From NCBI RefSeq assembly GCF_002158995.1, contig NZ_LOHF01000006.1, positions 47,869-111,868 on the forward strand: a stretch of DNA of 64,000 nucleotides, in the 5' to 3' direction. The DNA is from Pseudomonas caspiana (GTDB taxonomy: Bacteria > Pseudomonadota > Gammaproteobacteria > Pseudomonadales > Pseudomonadaceae). The notes under the pieces are model-generated. The model had not been told where the DNA came from. It searched no databases and saw only the letters and a program-made list of their open reading frames with translations. A program made the translations under genes and the position numbers. Shown piece by piece: positions 27,440 through 35,970 of the stretch; position 1 is the first letter of the stretch, and every line of letters begins with the position of its first letter.

Positions 27440-28234
27440 TCACCCAAACACCGTCACCGTCTGCCGACTGATCGCAATCAACTCCCCCCTCAGCGACCAG
27501 AGCATTGCAGCCGTGTGCCCGTAACCATCGCGGGCATGCTCGATCACCGCCTTGTAAGAACACCAGTCATGAGTGCTCAACACAGGCATCGGCTGGACGA
27601 ATTCGATGGTCCAGGTCAACGAGCTGCCCGGTGCAGGCTTGCTCAGGTGTGGCAACAGCGCAGGTGGCCAGGTGTCGACCAGTGCCAGCACATGCGCCTC
27701 ACTGGAAGGCCCCTCTTCGATATCGCGAAACCGTACGTAACCACCAATCGCCGGTGACGGTGTGTTGCTGAAAGGCAGGCCCCCCAACGCCCACCGTAGC
27801 TCCATGAACCTCAGGTACTCGGGCATCATGCCGCTGACGAAAGGTAATTGCGGGCATTCCTCCAACGGTTTGAGCGTGGGTGCCGGGTCGGCCTTGACCG
27901 AAATCACCGACTCACGCGCTGCACCGAAGCTGCCCTGAATCAGCGTCATAACCTGACCATTTTGCGTTGCACGTCCGAGCACCTGGCTGACGGCTTTACC
28001 GTCGCGTAACACTTCCACTTCGAAGACGATCGGTACGCCGGGCTCGGCAGGACCGACAAACGTGATGGCCAGGGAGCGTACGGGGCGATCAGCAGGTACC
28101 CTGGCACGCATCGCTTCATATTGCAGCGCCGCCATCAAGCCACCAAAACTGGCGCGGCCCTGCGCCCATTCAGCCGGAATAGTCACGGCCAGCGGATTGC
28201 TGCGCACCGCGTCGATCAGCTCGGAAAACTTCAT
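27440..28234 (-). CDS. Acyl-CoA thioesterase-like double hot-dog protein
   Basis: The 264-residue protein has two tandem hot-dog domains. The first begins near residue 25 with GRASFGGLMAALQYEAMRAR and the second near 140; the C-terminal half holds HDWCSYKAVIEHARDGYGHT, resembling the thioesterase II (TesB) arrangement. It probably hydrolyses acyl-CoA esters; chain-length preference is not predictable. It converges on the Mpo1-like gene with only eight bases between the stops. Confidence 0.85.
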   Translation of the reverse strand: MKFSELIDAVRSNPLAVTIPAEWAQGRASFGGLMAALQYEAMRARVPADRPVRSLAITFVGPAEPGVPIVFEVEVLRDGKAVSQVLGRATQNGQVMTLIQGSFGAARESVISVKADPAPTLKPLEECPQLPFVSGMMPEYLRFMELRWALGGLPFSNTPSPAIGGYVRFRDIEEGPSSEAHVLALVDTWPPALLPHLSKPAPGSSLTWTIEFVQPMPVLSTHDWCSYKAVIEHARDGYGHTAAMLWSLRGELIAISRQTVTVFG

Positions 28235-28649
28235 GTATACCCCGCAGTTCCGATAATAAAAGACCCGCGCCGTGGCGAGTCAGCAAACAGGCGTTGATCT
28301 TAACCAGCTATCTTGTGATGCGCGCACGGCATATCGGCCTTTTCTACGGACTGACAAGAGCAGCCTTGTGGCCAAAGCGCCGCGCTTTTCCCGGCAAGCA
28401 ACTGTTCCTGTAAAAAGTACAACTACCTGATTTGGAGCGATTTTCTGTAGGAGCGCACGAGCACCGCGAGGCCGCGATGGGGTCCTGTCTGATACACCGC
28501 CATCGCGGTCTCACGGTGCTCGTGCGCTCCTACAGCTCGGTATTTGCTTCGCGACAGCGCGGTGTCAGGGATACAGGACGATCTCATTCAGAAAATACAT
28601 CTGGCTTCAGTTAATTAATCTTTCCCCGGAGCCATCAACCTAATGCGTT
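28235..28649. other. Intergenic region with one REP element
   Basis: This 415-base gap between the CHAD and thioesterase genes contains the REP element at 28445-28535 and nothing else I can support. The thioesterase promoter must lie in its left part. Confidence 0.5.
28445..28535. repeat. REP/REPIN-type inverted repeat, GCACGAGCACCGCGAGG class
   Basis: The arms start CTGTAGGAGCGCACGAGCAC and end GTGCTCGTGCGCTCCTACAG. The central CGATGG...CTGTCTGATACACCG core matches the copies at 271, 3285 and 56175. Confidence 0.88.
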
Positions 28650-29414
28650 TCAGCCGAAACAGGTCTTGCTCAAACGCACCAGCGCCACATCGGCTTTCTT
28701 CTCGGCACGCACGATTCCGGTTTGCCAGGCGGCGATGCATGGCGCCAGATCATGTTCGCGTCCGGCTTGAGCCAGCCATTGCAGATGGTCGTGCCAATCA
28801 CCCAACGCGCCTTGGGCAGCTTTCAAGCGCGACTGCATTTTTTTCGGTTGATGGCTCAACTCCGGATAAGCATCCGCAGCGTAGCGCACGCGCTTGATCA
28901 GCAAGCGCAGACGGTGACGATCATGAGCGGGGTCGGCGATGGCTTCGCGGAGTTTTTTCCACTGTTTGTCCATGCCTTTCTCGACAGTCTTGCGCAGCCC
29001 CCGGAGCAATTGCTGGCGCTGTTGCACACGCAAAAACCCTGGGAATTGATCCAGAGTGGTGAACAGACGAGCGAGTTCGGCAGAGCTCGCAACCTGCCCG
29101 TAAGCCTTACTGACTTTAGTGATACGCACGGCCGCAGCGTCGGTTAGCCCCTGTTCGGCCAAGTGGGCAGCCAGTACTTCCATGTCTCGTAGCGGCGTGG
29201 TCAGCTCCCCTACCGCTTTGGCCGCCACCTCCAGCTGTTCGACGCCCGCCACACCGCGCAAAGGACGTAACAGGCTGCGCAAGCGGCGCACAGTGGTGCG
29301 CAGGTCATGTAAGGCTTCAGGGTCGGTGGACGCCGCAAGACGCGCCTGACAAGCCAGCAATTTTATGTGCAAGCCCAGGACTTGCGCGACCAGATGGTCG
29401 ACCATCGATGACAT
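28650..29414 (-). CDS. CHAD-domain protein
   Basis: The 254-residue helical protein is a CHAD domain, named for conserved histidines with a phosphate- or polyphosphate-binding basic surface. Visible motifs are DPEALHDLRTTVRRLRSLLR near residue 35 and HDRHRLRLLIKRVRYAADAY near 165. CHAD proteins bind polyphosphate granules. The gene begins ten bases after tgpA stops, with an AAGGA ribosome site, so it is the last gene of the moxR-DUF58-tgpA operon. Confidence 0.92.
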   Translation of the reverse strand: MSSMVDHLVAQVLGLHIKLLACQARLAASTDPEALHDLRTTVRRLRSLLRPLRGVAGVEQLEVAAKAVGELTTPLRDMEVLAAHLAEQGLTDAAAVRITKVSKAYGQVASSAELARLFTTLDQFPGFLRVQQRQQLLRGLRKTVEKGMDKQWKKLREAIADPAHDRHRLRLLIKRVRYAADAYPELSHQPKKMQSRLKAAQGALGDWHDHLQWLAQAGREHDLAPCIAAWQTGIVRAEKKADVALVRLSKTCFG

Positions 29415-29424
29415 GAATTCATCC

Positions 29425-31437
29425 TTATCGTGAATCGTGGGTTTCTTTGGCCGCAGACAAACGCCACGGCAAGCGACGACGCAGTTGCTTCAAACGCCTG
29501 CGCAGTTCAGCCGGTGAAGGCGGACTTCCGGCGTAACGCTGCGCCTGAAATTCTCTGACAAACGCGTCGATAGCTTCGGCATGCGCCGGTAACAACAACG
29601 CGGCGCGGCGCGAAAACTCCTCGGCGCCCTCACCCCGCAATCGCCGCAGGCCATGACGGGCCAGCACTCTTTCGAACGCGTTGAACAGACGAAGTTGCGA
29701 GTCACTTTCCCTCTGCCAGGGTTTGAACACCCACAACGCAAACAGCCCCAGAATCAAACCCAGCCCTGCGATGAAAGCAGGTGCTTGCAGACCGGAAAAC
29801 CAGCGATTGAGTACCCGCAACTGCTCCTGCCCCTGATAGCCGAGTACCCAACGCTGCCAACCGTAGTTGAGGTTGTCCCAACTCAGACGCAATGAGTTGA
29901 TCCAGGCAACATTGCGGTACCGCAGTGCCGACATGGGGGAGTCTTCGAGAAACGCTTCATCCGCTGCCAGTGCCTGCTCAAGCCCCTGCTCGATACGTTG
30001 CGGCGCGACCGCAGCGGTAGGGTCAACACTGCGCCAGCCGACACCCGGCTGCCAATATTCAACCCAGGCGTGAGCATCAAACTGGCGAACGGTGAGGTAT
30101 TGGCCGTCCGGGTTCAATTCACCGCCCTGATAGCCGGCCACTACCCGGGCCGGGATTCCCGCAGCGCGCAACACAAAGGTCATGGCCCCGGCGTAATGCG
30201 CGCAAAAGCCACGACGGCTGTCGAAAAGGAAGTCATCGATGCTGTCAGGACCCAGCGTCGGAGGCTTGAGGGTGTAGTGATAGGCTTCGCGGGCAAAGTA
30301 ATCGAGCGTGGCTTGCACCAGCGCATCCGGCCTGGGGTAACGTCGCGCCAGATCACTGGCCCACTGCCGCGCCTGAGGGTTACCTTTGGCGGGGAGTTGC
30401 AGGTCCTGACGCTGAATGTTCTCGTTGAGTTGCGCCTCACGGGTCGCGTCCGGCCAGGACGTCACGCTGTAGAGCAACGACTGTTCGACAGGCCGCCGTC
30501 GCTGCAAGCGAAAATCGTTCATCTGGCGCACATCTGCCAGCGTGCTTTCACCTACGTCCAGACTCGATAACCAGGGCCGACCACTGGGCTCCATCACGAT
30601 GCTGTAACTCAGCGGATCACCGCGCTTCTGCCATTGCGGCATCTGTACCGTCTGCGCCCGCAGCGACTGTGACCAGCGCCGACCGTCAAACTGCTCAAGG
30701 GTCAGAGAGCGCCAGTACAACTGGTTGCGCGCCGGAATAGGCCCTTCAAAACTGGCGCGAAACACCAGTGCTGCCGACTTGCTCAACTCGGCCATGTCAC
30801 CCGGCGCCATGCTGTCGGAAAGCCCGGTAAGCCCCCTGTTGCTAGGCTGCGGCAACGACCAGAGCGGCTCCAGTCGCGGAAAGAACAAAAACAGCAAGAG
30901 CATGAGCGGCACTGCTTGCAACAGCAGCTTGAGTGCCAGCTTCAGACTGCTGCCTTGGCCACTGGCTTGAGCGGAGGATTGCAAGCCAATGAGTGCCGCC
31001 AACAGCATGCTGACCGGCAGCAGAGTAAACGCGGCCCATAGCAAGTTATTTTCAAACAGATAGCCGATCACAACGCAAAAGAAACCGAGAAAGATCAGCA
31101 CCAGCGCGTCACGTCGACTCTGCATTTCGAGCATTTTGAGAACGAATGCCGACACCAGCAAAGCAGCGCCGGCTTCCAGCCCGACCAGACTGCCGCGAGC
31201 CAGAAACACCCCGCCTGCGGTGCCCACCAGCAGGCCGCCTTTGATCCACGAGCCGGGATGACGGGCGCGCATGCGAAAGATTTGCACACGCCAAAGCGTA
31301 CAGGCCAGCCACAGAGCAATGATGATTCCGGGTATGTGCTGAATGAACGGCACGACGACCAGCGCCTGCGCCAGCAGCAACCAGATCAGACTGGTACGCG
31401 GGATCGGCAGGCTCAGGCCGGATGCGGCACCGCTCAT
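29425..31437 (-). CDS. tgpA: Inner-membrane transglutaminase TgpA (DUF3488 and transglutaminase-like domains)
   Basis: The 670-residue protein has six or so membrane helices in its first 190 residues (DUF3488), a large periplasmic transglutaminase-like domain, another helix near 545-560 and a cytoplasmic C-terminal DUF4129-like tail. The triad is Cys412 (RGFCAHYAGAM), His456 (DAHAWVEYW) and Asp472 (SVDPT), eight residues later than in P. aeruginosa TgpA as I recall, where the gene is essential. It overlaps the DUF58 gene by four bases. Its acceptor substrates are unknown; an envelope role is likely. Confidence 0.94.
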   Translation of the reverse strand: MSGAASGLSLPIPRTSLIWLLLAQALVVVPFIQHIPGIIIALWLACTLWRVQIFRMRARHPGSWIKGGLLVGTAGGVFLARGSLVGLEAGAALLVSAFVLKMLEMQSRRDALVLIFLGFFCVVIGYLFENNLLWAAFTLLPVSMLLAALIGLQSSAQASGQGSSLKLALKLLLQAVPLMLLLFLFFPRLEPLWSLPQPSNRGLTGLSDSMAPGDMAELSKSAALVFRASFEGPIPARNQLYWRSLTLEQFDGRRWSQSLRAQTVQMPQWQKRGDPLSYSIVMEPSGRPWLSSLDVGESTLADVRQMNDFRLQRRRPVEQSLLYSVTSWPDATREAQLNENIQRQDLQLPAKGNPQARQWASDLARRYPRPDALVQATLDYFAREAYHYTLKPPTLGPDSIDDFLFDSRRGFCAHYAGAMTFVLRAAGIPARVVAGYQGGELNPDGQYLTVRQFDAHAWVEYWQPGVGWRSVDPTAAVAPQRIEQGLEQALAADEAFLEDSPMSALRYRNVAWINSLRLSWDNLNYGWQRWVLGYQGQEQLRVLNRWFSGLQAPAFIAGLGLILGLFALWVFKPWQRESDSQLRLFNAFERVLARHGLRRLRGEGAEEFSRRAALLLPAHAEAIDAFVREFQAQRYAGSPPSPAELRRRLKQLRRRLPWRLSAAKETHDSR

Positions 31438-32390
31438 TGCCGCACGCCATACAGCGCCAACGCGCGCAGGCAGGTTTCACGATGTTGATTGCCGCTGTCG
31501 ACCGCCGACAGAAAACCCGGCAGACGCAACGCGAAAGGCTGCTGCCGCTGGGACAAAACCACCACCCAATAACACAAACGCGACAGCCGCTCTTCGATGT
31601 CACCGCCCAGTGCCATGAAATCCAGACATAAATCGTGGCCGCTCAGATCAGTGAAATCCTTAAGCAGCAGCCCTTGGCCCCGGGAATAAGCCTTCCAGTG
31701 CAGACGACGTCGATTGTCACCGGGTTGATAAGTGCGCAAGCCTTGGTAATCGTCGACACCCGGCCCCTGAGTCGCGAGCCCCTGATCCTCGGCGTGGGGT
31801 TGAACGCCTTCGAGCAGTGGCATGGCCCCCGCCACGGGTCGAGGATAAATCAGCGCATTCTGCTCCAGATCCAGCCAGCTCCAGGTACGCAGAATGCTCA
31901 AGGGGAAGACGCTTTCGACCCGCAGCCGAGGCGCTCGCAACCAGCCGCGATTTTGCGCGGGCAAGCTCAGTTCGACCTCGACCCGCTCCTCCAAGGCAAT
32001 ATCGATTTGCTGCAGTTGCTCGGCGTCCCACCCCAATGAAATGGCCTGATGAGTATGGCCAGCGCTTTCAAGGCGCAGCTTCAATTGCACGGTCTCGCCG
32101 ACGAAAACCGAACGCGCAACGCCAGCACTGATCACTAGGCCGCTCAGGTTACGGTAGGTGTGCAAGATCCCCAGAAACGCCATCGACAGCAGCAGGAACG
32201 TCAGGCCATAAGCCAGGCTGTTCTGATAATTGATCGCCACCAGCAACATTAAAAACAGCACCAACGCGAAGCTGCCACCGGTACGAGTGGGCAGGATAAA
32301 AATGCGCCGATGGTCGAGCTGGACCCGCGAAGCCGGCGGGATACGACGCGCCAGCCAGCGCTGCCAGAACGGTTTGAACTGTTCGATCAA
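31434..32390 (-). CDS. DUF58-domain membrane protein
   Basis: The 318-residue protein has two N-terminal membrane helices (about 35-85, FALVLFLMLLVAINYQNSLA and LTFLLLSMAFLGILH) and a soluble DUF58 region with DDYQGLRTYQPGDNRRRLHW, KAYSRGQGLLLKDF. DUF58 proteins are von-Willebrand-A-like and work with MoxR ATPases. It overlaps both the moxR gene (upstream) and tgpA (downstream) by four bases, so the three are made together. Confidence 0.92.
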   Translation of the reverse strand: MIEQFKPFWQRWLARRIPPASRVQLDHRRIFILPTRTGGSFALVLFLMLLVAINYQNSLAYGLTFLLLSMAFLGILHTYRNLSGLVISAGVARSVFVGETVQLKLRLESAGHTHQAISLGWDAEQLQQIDIALEERVEVELSLPAQNRGWLRAPRLRVESVFPLSILRTWSWLDLEQNALIYPRPVAGAMPLLEGVQPHAEDQGLATQGPGVDDYQGLRTYQPGDNRRRLHWKAYSRGQGLLLKDFTDLSGHDLCLDFMALGGDIEERLSRLCYWVVVLSQRQQPFALRLPGFLSAVDSGNQHRETCLRALALYGVRQ

Positions 32391-33304
32391 AGTGCCGGCA
32401 CCTCACGCAACAGCCATTGGACCAGCGCTCCTGAGCCATGCCCGGTGGGGTCAGTGCGCTCGCGCAAACGGTGGCCGACCACCGAGGGCAAAATCGCCTG
32501 CACGTCTTCCGGAATCACGTACTCGCGTCCGGCCAACAGCGCCCAGGCCCGTGCAGCACTCAGGATCGCCAGACTGGCGCGTGGCGACAGCCCGTATGCG
32601 AACTGTGGCTGAGCACGGGTCGCGTCCACCAGGCGCAGCACATAATCAACCAACGCGTCGCTCACCCGCACTTGCCGGACCAGTTCCTGAAGCACTCGCA
32701 GTTCGGCGTGGTTTAGCAGTGGTTGCAGACGAGGCACGAGATCCCGACGCGATTCACCCAGCAGCAAGGCTTTTTCTGCCGAACGTGCCGGATACCCCAA
32801 CGAAAGACGCATCAGGAAGCGGTCCAGTTGCGACTCGGGCAACGCGAAGGTGCCGCCCTGGCTAAACGGATTCTGAGTGGCAATCACGAAGAATGGATCA
32901 GGCAGCAAGCGCGTCGTGCCTTCGATAGTGACCTGCCCCTCCTCCATGGCTTCGAGCAACGCGCTCTGACTTTTGGGCGTGGCACGATTGATCTCGTCGG
33001 CCAGTACCAGCTCAGCGAAGATCGGCCCTGGGTGGAAGGTGAACTGCCCGGTTTCCCGATCGAATACCGAGGTGCCCAGAATGTCCCCCGGCAACAGATC
33101 CGAGGTGAACTGAATTCGCTGAAAACTCAGGCCCAATACTTTGGCCAGAGTGTGACTGAGGGTGGTTTTGCCCATGCCGGGCAAGTCTTCGATCAATAAA
33201 TGGCCACCGCCGAGCAAGCAAGTCATTGCCAGTCGGATTTGCGGCTCCTTACCCAGCACCACCTCGTTGATGGCGTTAAGGCACTCATCAAGTTTTCTGC
33301 CCAT
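32387..33304 (-). CDS. MoxR-family AAA+ ATPase
   Basis: The 305-residue ATPase has Walker A LPGMGKTTLSH at about 41-51, Walker B VLADEINRATPK near 105, sensor 1 IATQNPFSQGG and a C-terminal lid with YGLSPRASLAILSAARAWAL. MoxR proteins act as chaperones that insert cofactors or remodel complexes, usually with a DUF58/VWA partner as here. The ATG at 33304 is favoured by its distance of ten bases from GGAG; a GTG three codons upstream is too close to it. Confidence 0.93.
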   Translation of the reverse strand: MGRKLDECLNAINEVVLGKEPQIRLAMTCLLGGGHLLIEDLPGMGKTTLSHTLAKVLGLSFQRIQFTSDLLPGDILGTSVFDRETGQFTFHPGPIFAELVLADEINRATPKSQSALLEAMEEGQVTIEGTTRLLPDPFFVIATQNPFSQGGTFALPESQLDRFLMRLSLGYPARSAEKALLLGESRRDLVPRLQPLLNHAELRVLQELVRQVRVSDALVDYVLRLVDATRAQPQFAYGLSPRASLAILSAARAWALLAGREYVIPEDVQAILPSVVGHRLRERTDPTGHGSGALVQWLLREVPAL

Positions 33305-33441
33305 CGAAAACACTCTCCAGGCGACTGCCTATGGCTAAAAACGGGACTGCTGTGCAGTCACAATAAAGTTAGCGTAGGTGTTTTCGCCAGAGAGAAGAGG
33401 AAATTGGTACGGGAGGATGGGAATGTTGACCGAAAAACAAT

Positions 33442-33530
33442 TGTGGGAGCAGTGCTTGTGCGCGATAAACGATAACGCGCTATGCCTTCTGGCTGCGTCT
33501 CATGTATCGCGGGCAAGCACCGCTCCCACA
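33442..33530. repeat. REP/REPIN-type inverted repeat, GCTTG(C/T)(G/C)CGCGAT class
   Basis: The arms TGTGGGAGCAGTGCTTGTGC and GCAAGCACCGCTCCCACA flank a loop closely matching that at 21625 (ATAAACGATAAC..., then TATGCCTT). Conservation of loop as well as arms suggests that the unit moves as one piece. Confidence 0.88.
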
Positions 33531-33547
33531 GGCGCGACCTACTCGAC

Positions 33548-33826
33548 TTACCTGCCTGCGCGGGATTCACGGATGTAGAAGCGGGCTTTTTCGGCTTTTT
33601 CGGTGCAACCTTCAAATGCTTCGAATTGTTGCTGGGTCTTGGCACCGGTCAACAAGGACAAGGCCTTGGAGTAGCTGACCGTACCGGCGAAGCCTTCAGC
33701 CTTGGCCAGATCAAGTTCCTTCCAGGCCGAATCCAGTTGCGTCCCGCAACTTTCGCGATAACCGGTTTTACCCGCGCAACCAGTGAGAACCAGAGCAAAC
33801 AAGGGCAGGACAATCCAGGCTTTCAT
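33548..33826 (-). CDS. Small lipoprotein of unknown function
   Basis: The 92-residue protein begins MKAWIVLPLFALVLTGCAGK, a lipoprotein signal with lipobox LTGC and Cys17 as the lipid site; Gly follows two residues on, so outer-membrane sorting is likely. The mature part of about 75 residues has two further Cys (RESCGTQ and FEGCTEK), possibly a disulfide, and is helical. The start at 33826 has a GAGG ribosome site 8 bases upstream. It is similar to lipoproteins common in pseudomonads, but I cannot name it. Confidence 0.85.
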   Translation of the reverse strand: MKAWIVLPLFALVLTGCAGKTGYRESCGTQLDSAWKELDLAKAEGFAGTVSYSKALSLLTGAKTQQQFEAFEGCTEKAEKARFYIRESRAGR

Positions 33827-34012
33827 CGGTGTTACCTCAAGAAGAACTATCAATGGTGCAGCTTTGACGGTGACACGAACTGAAAGTGCCATTACCGGGG
33901 CCGCAAGCGTAACTGTTTTTTACTGAAATAGAGCCTTCACACCACGCAAATGAACGATAAAAATAGCCCGATTCAAGCGTATGGTGGATCAATCTGACTT
34001 GAGGGGCCTTTC

Positions 34013-35071
34013 ATGAAAAAACGTATAGCACTGGTGCTGGGTTCTGGAGGCGCTCGGGGTTATGCGCATATCGGTGTCATTGAGGAATTGGAGCGCCGCG
34101 GCTACGAGATAGCCTGCATTGCGGGTTGCTCCATGGGCGCAGTAGTCGGCGGTGTCTATGCGGCAGGTAAACTCAGGCAATACCGGGAGTGGATCGAAAG
34201 CCTGGACTATCTGGATGTACTGCGCCTGGTAGACGTCAGTTTCCGCCTTGGGGCGATTCGGGGTGAGAAAGTATTCGGGCAGATCCGCGAGATCGTCGGT
34301 GAAATCAATATCGAAGACCTGCGCATTCCCTACACAGCAGTGGCTACCGACCTGACCCATCAGCAGGAAATCTGGTTTCAGGAGGGCTGCCTGCATCAGG
34401 CCATGCGCGCCTCGGCGGCCATTCCCAGCTTGTTCACGCCAGTGATGCAAGGTAATCGCATGCTGGTAGATGGCGGCCTGCTCAATCCCCTGCCCATCGT
34501 GCCGGTGGTGTCCAGCCATTGCGACCTGATCGTCGCGGTCAATCTCAACTCGACCACCCAAGGGCATTATCAATTGCCGGTGATCGAGCGCCCGCCAGCG
34601 GTTAAACGGCTCGTGGATCAAATGATCAGTTCGCTGGGTTCGCGCCTGCCGTTCCGACGCAAGCTGGACGCCGGTGCCAACGAGGTGTTGCACCTTTCTC
34701 AGAACACGCCCAAGGCAAGCGCTGCGACGATTGACAATCCCTGGCTGGAATCCGCCGACCCGCAAGGTCAGCAACCCGCCGCAGCCCCTCAAGGCGAGAG
34801 CGCGCCGAAGTCCGCTACGGGATCAGTCATCATCGACAACGTCGGCCCGGCGTCGCTGCTGGACCTGATCAACCAGAGCTTTGAAGTGATGCAGACGTCA
34901 CTGGCGCAGTACAAGATCGCCGGGTATCCGCCGGACATCCTGATCAATGTGCCAAAACGCGTGTGCCGGTTTTTCGAGTTTTACAAAGCCCCGGAACTCA
35001 TCGCCCTGGGCCGGGAGATCGCCAGCGATACGCTGGATCGGTATGAGGCGGAGCATCGAGGCAATAGCTGA
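34013..35071 (+). CDS. Patatin-like phospholipase/esterase, RssA (NTE) family
   Basis: The 352-residue protein has the patatin oxyanion loop LGSGGARGYAH at 9-19, the nucleophile elbow GCSMG with Ser40, and the catalytic Asp153 in LVDGGLLNPLP. It lacks a signal peptide and membrane segments, so it is probably a cytosolic or inner-face lipid esterase. The C-terminal third, beyond about residue 215, has a Pro/Gln/Ala-rich linker (QGQQPAAAPQGESAPKS) and a helical tail. A GAGG ribosome site precedes the ATG. It is monocistronic. Confidence 0.92.
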   Translation: MKKRIALVLGSGGARGYAHIGVIEELERRGYEIACIAGCSMGAVVGGVYAAGKLRQYREWIESLDYLDVLRLVDVSFRLGAIRGEKVFGQIREIVGEINIEDLRIPYTAVATDLTHQQEIWFQEGCLHQAMRASAAIPSLFTPVMQGNRMLVDGGLLNPLPIVPVVSSHCDLIVAVNLNSTTQGHYQLPVIERPPAVKRLVDQMISSLGSRLPFRRKLDAGANEVLHLSQNTPKASAATIDNPWLESADPQGQQPAAAPQGESAPKSATGSVIIDNVGPASLLDLINQSFEVMQTSLAQYKIAGYPPDILINVPKRVCRFFEFYKAPELIALGREIASDTLDRYEAEHRGNS

Positions 35072-35133
35072 AGCGCTATTGGATGACTCATACCCTGTGG
35101 GAGATTCTATGTTCGCCCACGTCATCAGTTATT

Positions 35134-35225
35134 CCTGTGGGAGCAGAGCTTGCTCGCGATAGGCTGGAAGCGTTCTAAAGTGAATCGCGTACCGCTTTAT
35201 CGCGAGCAAGCTTTACTCCCACAGG
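35134..35225. repeat. REP/REPIN-type inverted repeat, GCTTGCTCGCGAT class
   Basis: The arms CCTGTGGGAGCAGAGCTTGC and GCAAGCTTTACTCCCACAGG lie between the patatin gene and kdpE. Just upstream at 35094 is the solitary piece CCTGTGGGAGATTCTATG, also seen at 21561. Confidence 0.88.
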
Positions 35226-35249
35226 TATGCATTCAGTCACAAAAAGTGT

Positions 35250-35939
35250 TCAGGCCTCCCGCAACCGGTACCCCACCCCCGCCTCGGTCACGATAAACCT
35301 TGGCGCGGCAGGGTCATCCGCGAGTTTCTGGCGCAAATGACCGACCACAATTCGCAGGTAATGGCTGTCTTCGGTGTGGGTCGGGCCCCAGATGTCCTTG
35401 AGCAGTTGCTGCTGGGTGATGACTCGTCCTGGATGCCGTGCCAACTGGGCCAGGACCGCGTATTCCTTGCGGGTCAAAGCCACTTCAACCCCATCCAGCA
35501 GCACCCGGCGATACGCCAGATCCACGGTCAATGGACCGAATACCAGCGCCGCCCCCTGTTGTTCGCCCGTGGGAGCCTGACGCAACAGCGCGCGAATCCG
35601 GGCCAGAAACTCCTGAATGCCAAACGGCTTGGTCACGTAGTCATTGGCGCCACCATCGAGCGCCTCGACCTTCTGTGCTTCGCTGGCTCGCACCGAAAGC
35701 ACCAGTACCGGGACGCTGGACCACTCGCGAAAATCGCGCAGCACCTGCTGGCCGTCCATGTCCGGCAAACCCAGATCCAGCACCAATAAATCGGGCTTGC
35801 TCAGCGCGGCCTGGTTCAAGCCCTCAGCACCGGTCCCGGCCTCCAGCACTTTGTAGCCTTGGGACGCGAGGCTGATGCGCAGAAACTTGCGAATCTGTGG
35901 CTCGTCGTCGATTACCAGAATGGTTGCGGTCTGACTCAT
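35250..35939 (-). CDS. kdpE: Response regulator KdpE
   Basis: The 229-residue OmpR-family regulator has a receiver domain with Asp55 as phosphoacceptor (LLVLDLGLPDMDG) and a winged-helix DNA-binding domain (RKEYAVLAQLARHPGRVITQ, then YLRIVVGHLRQKLADDP). It activates kdpFABC when potassium is low. It lies 31 bases after kdpD in the same operon, and probably binds the TTTAC repeats upstream of kdpF. Confidence 0.95.
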   Translation of the reverse strand: MSQTATILVIDDEPQIRKFLRISLASQGYKVLEAGTGAEGLNQAALSKPDLLVLDLGLPDMDGQQVLRDFREWSSVPVLVLSVRASEAQKVEALDGGANDYVTKPFGIQEFLARIRALLRQAPTGEQQGAALVFGPLTVDLAYRRVLLDGVEVALTRKEYAVLAQLARHPGRVITQQQLLKDIWGPTHTEDSHYLRIVVGHLRQKLADDPAAPRFIVTEAGVGYRLREA

Positions 35940-35970
35940 GATTACCCTGATTCTTTAACGTAAAACCGGC

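Noticed and set aside
27198..27757. Longer plus-strand frame (from 27143) over the Mpo1-like gene and thioesterase
   Set aside because: It is in another frame than the recognisable Mpo1-like motifs and antisense to the thioesterase.
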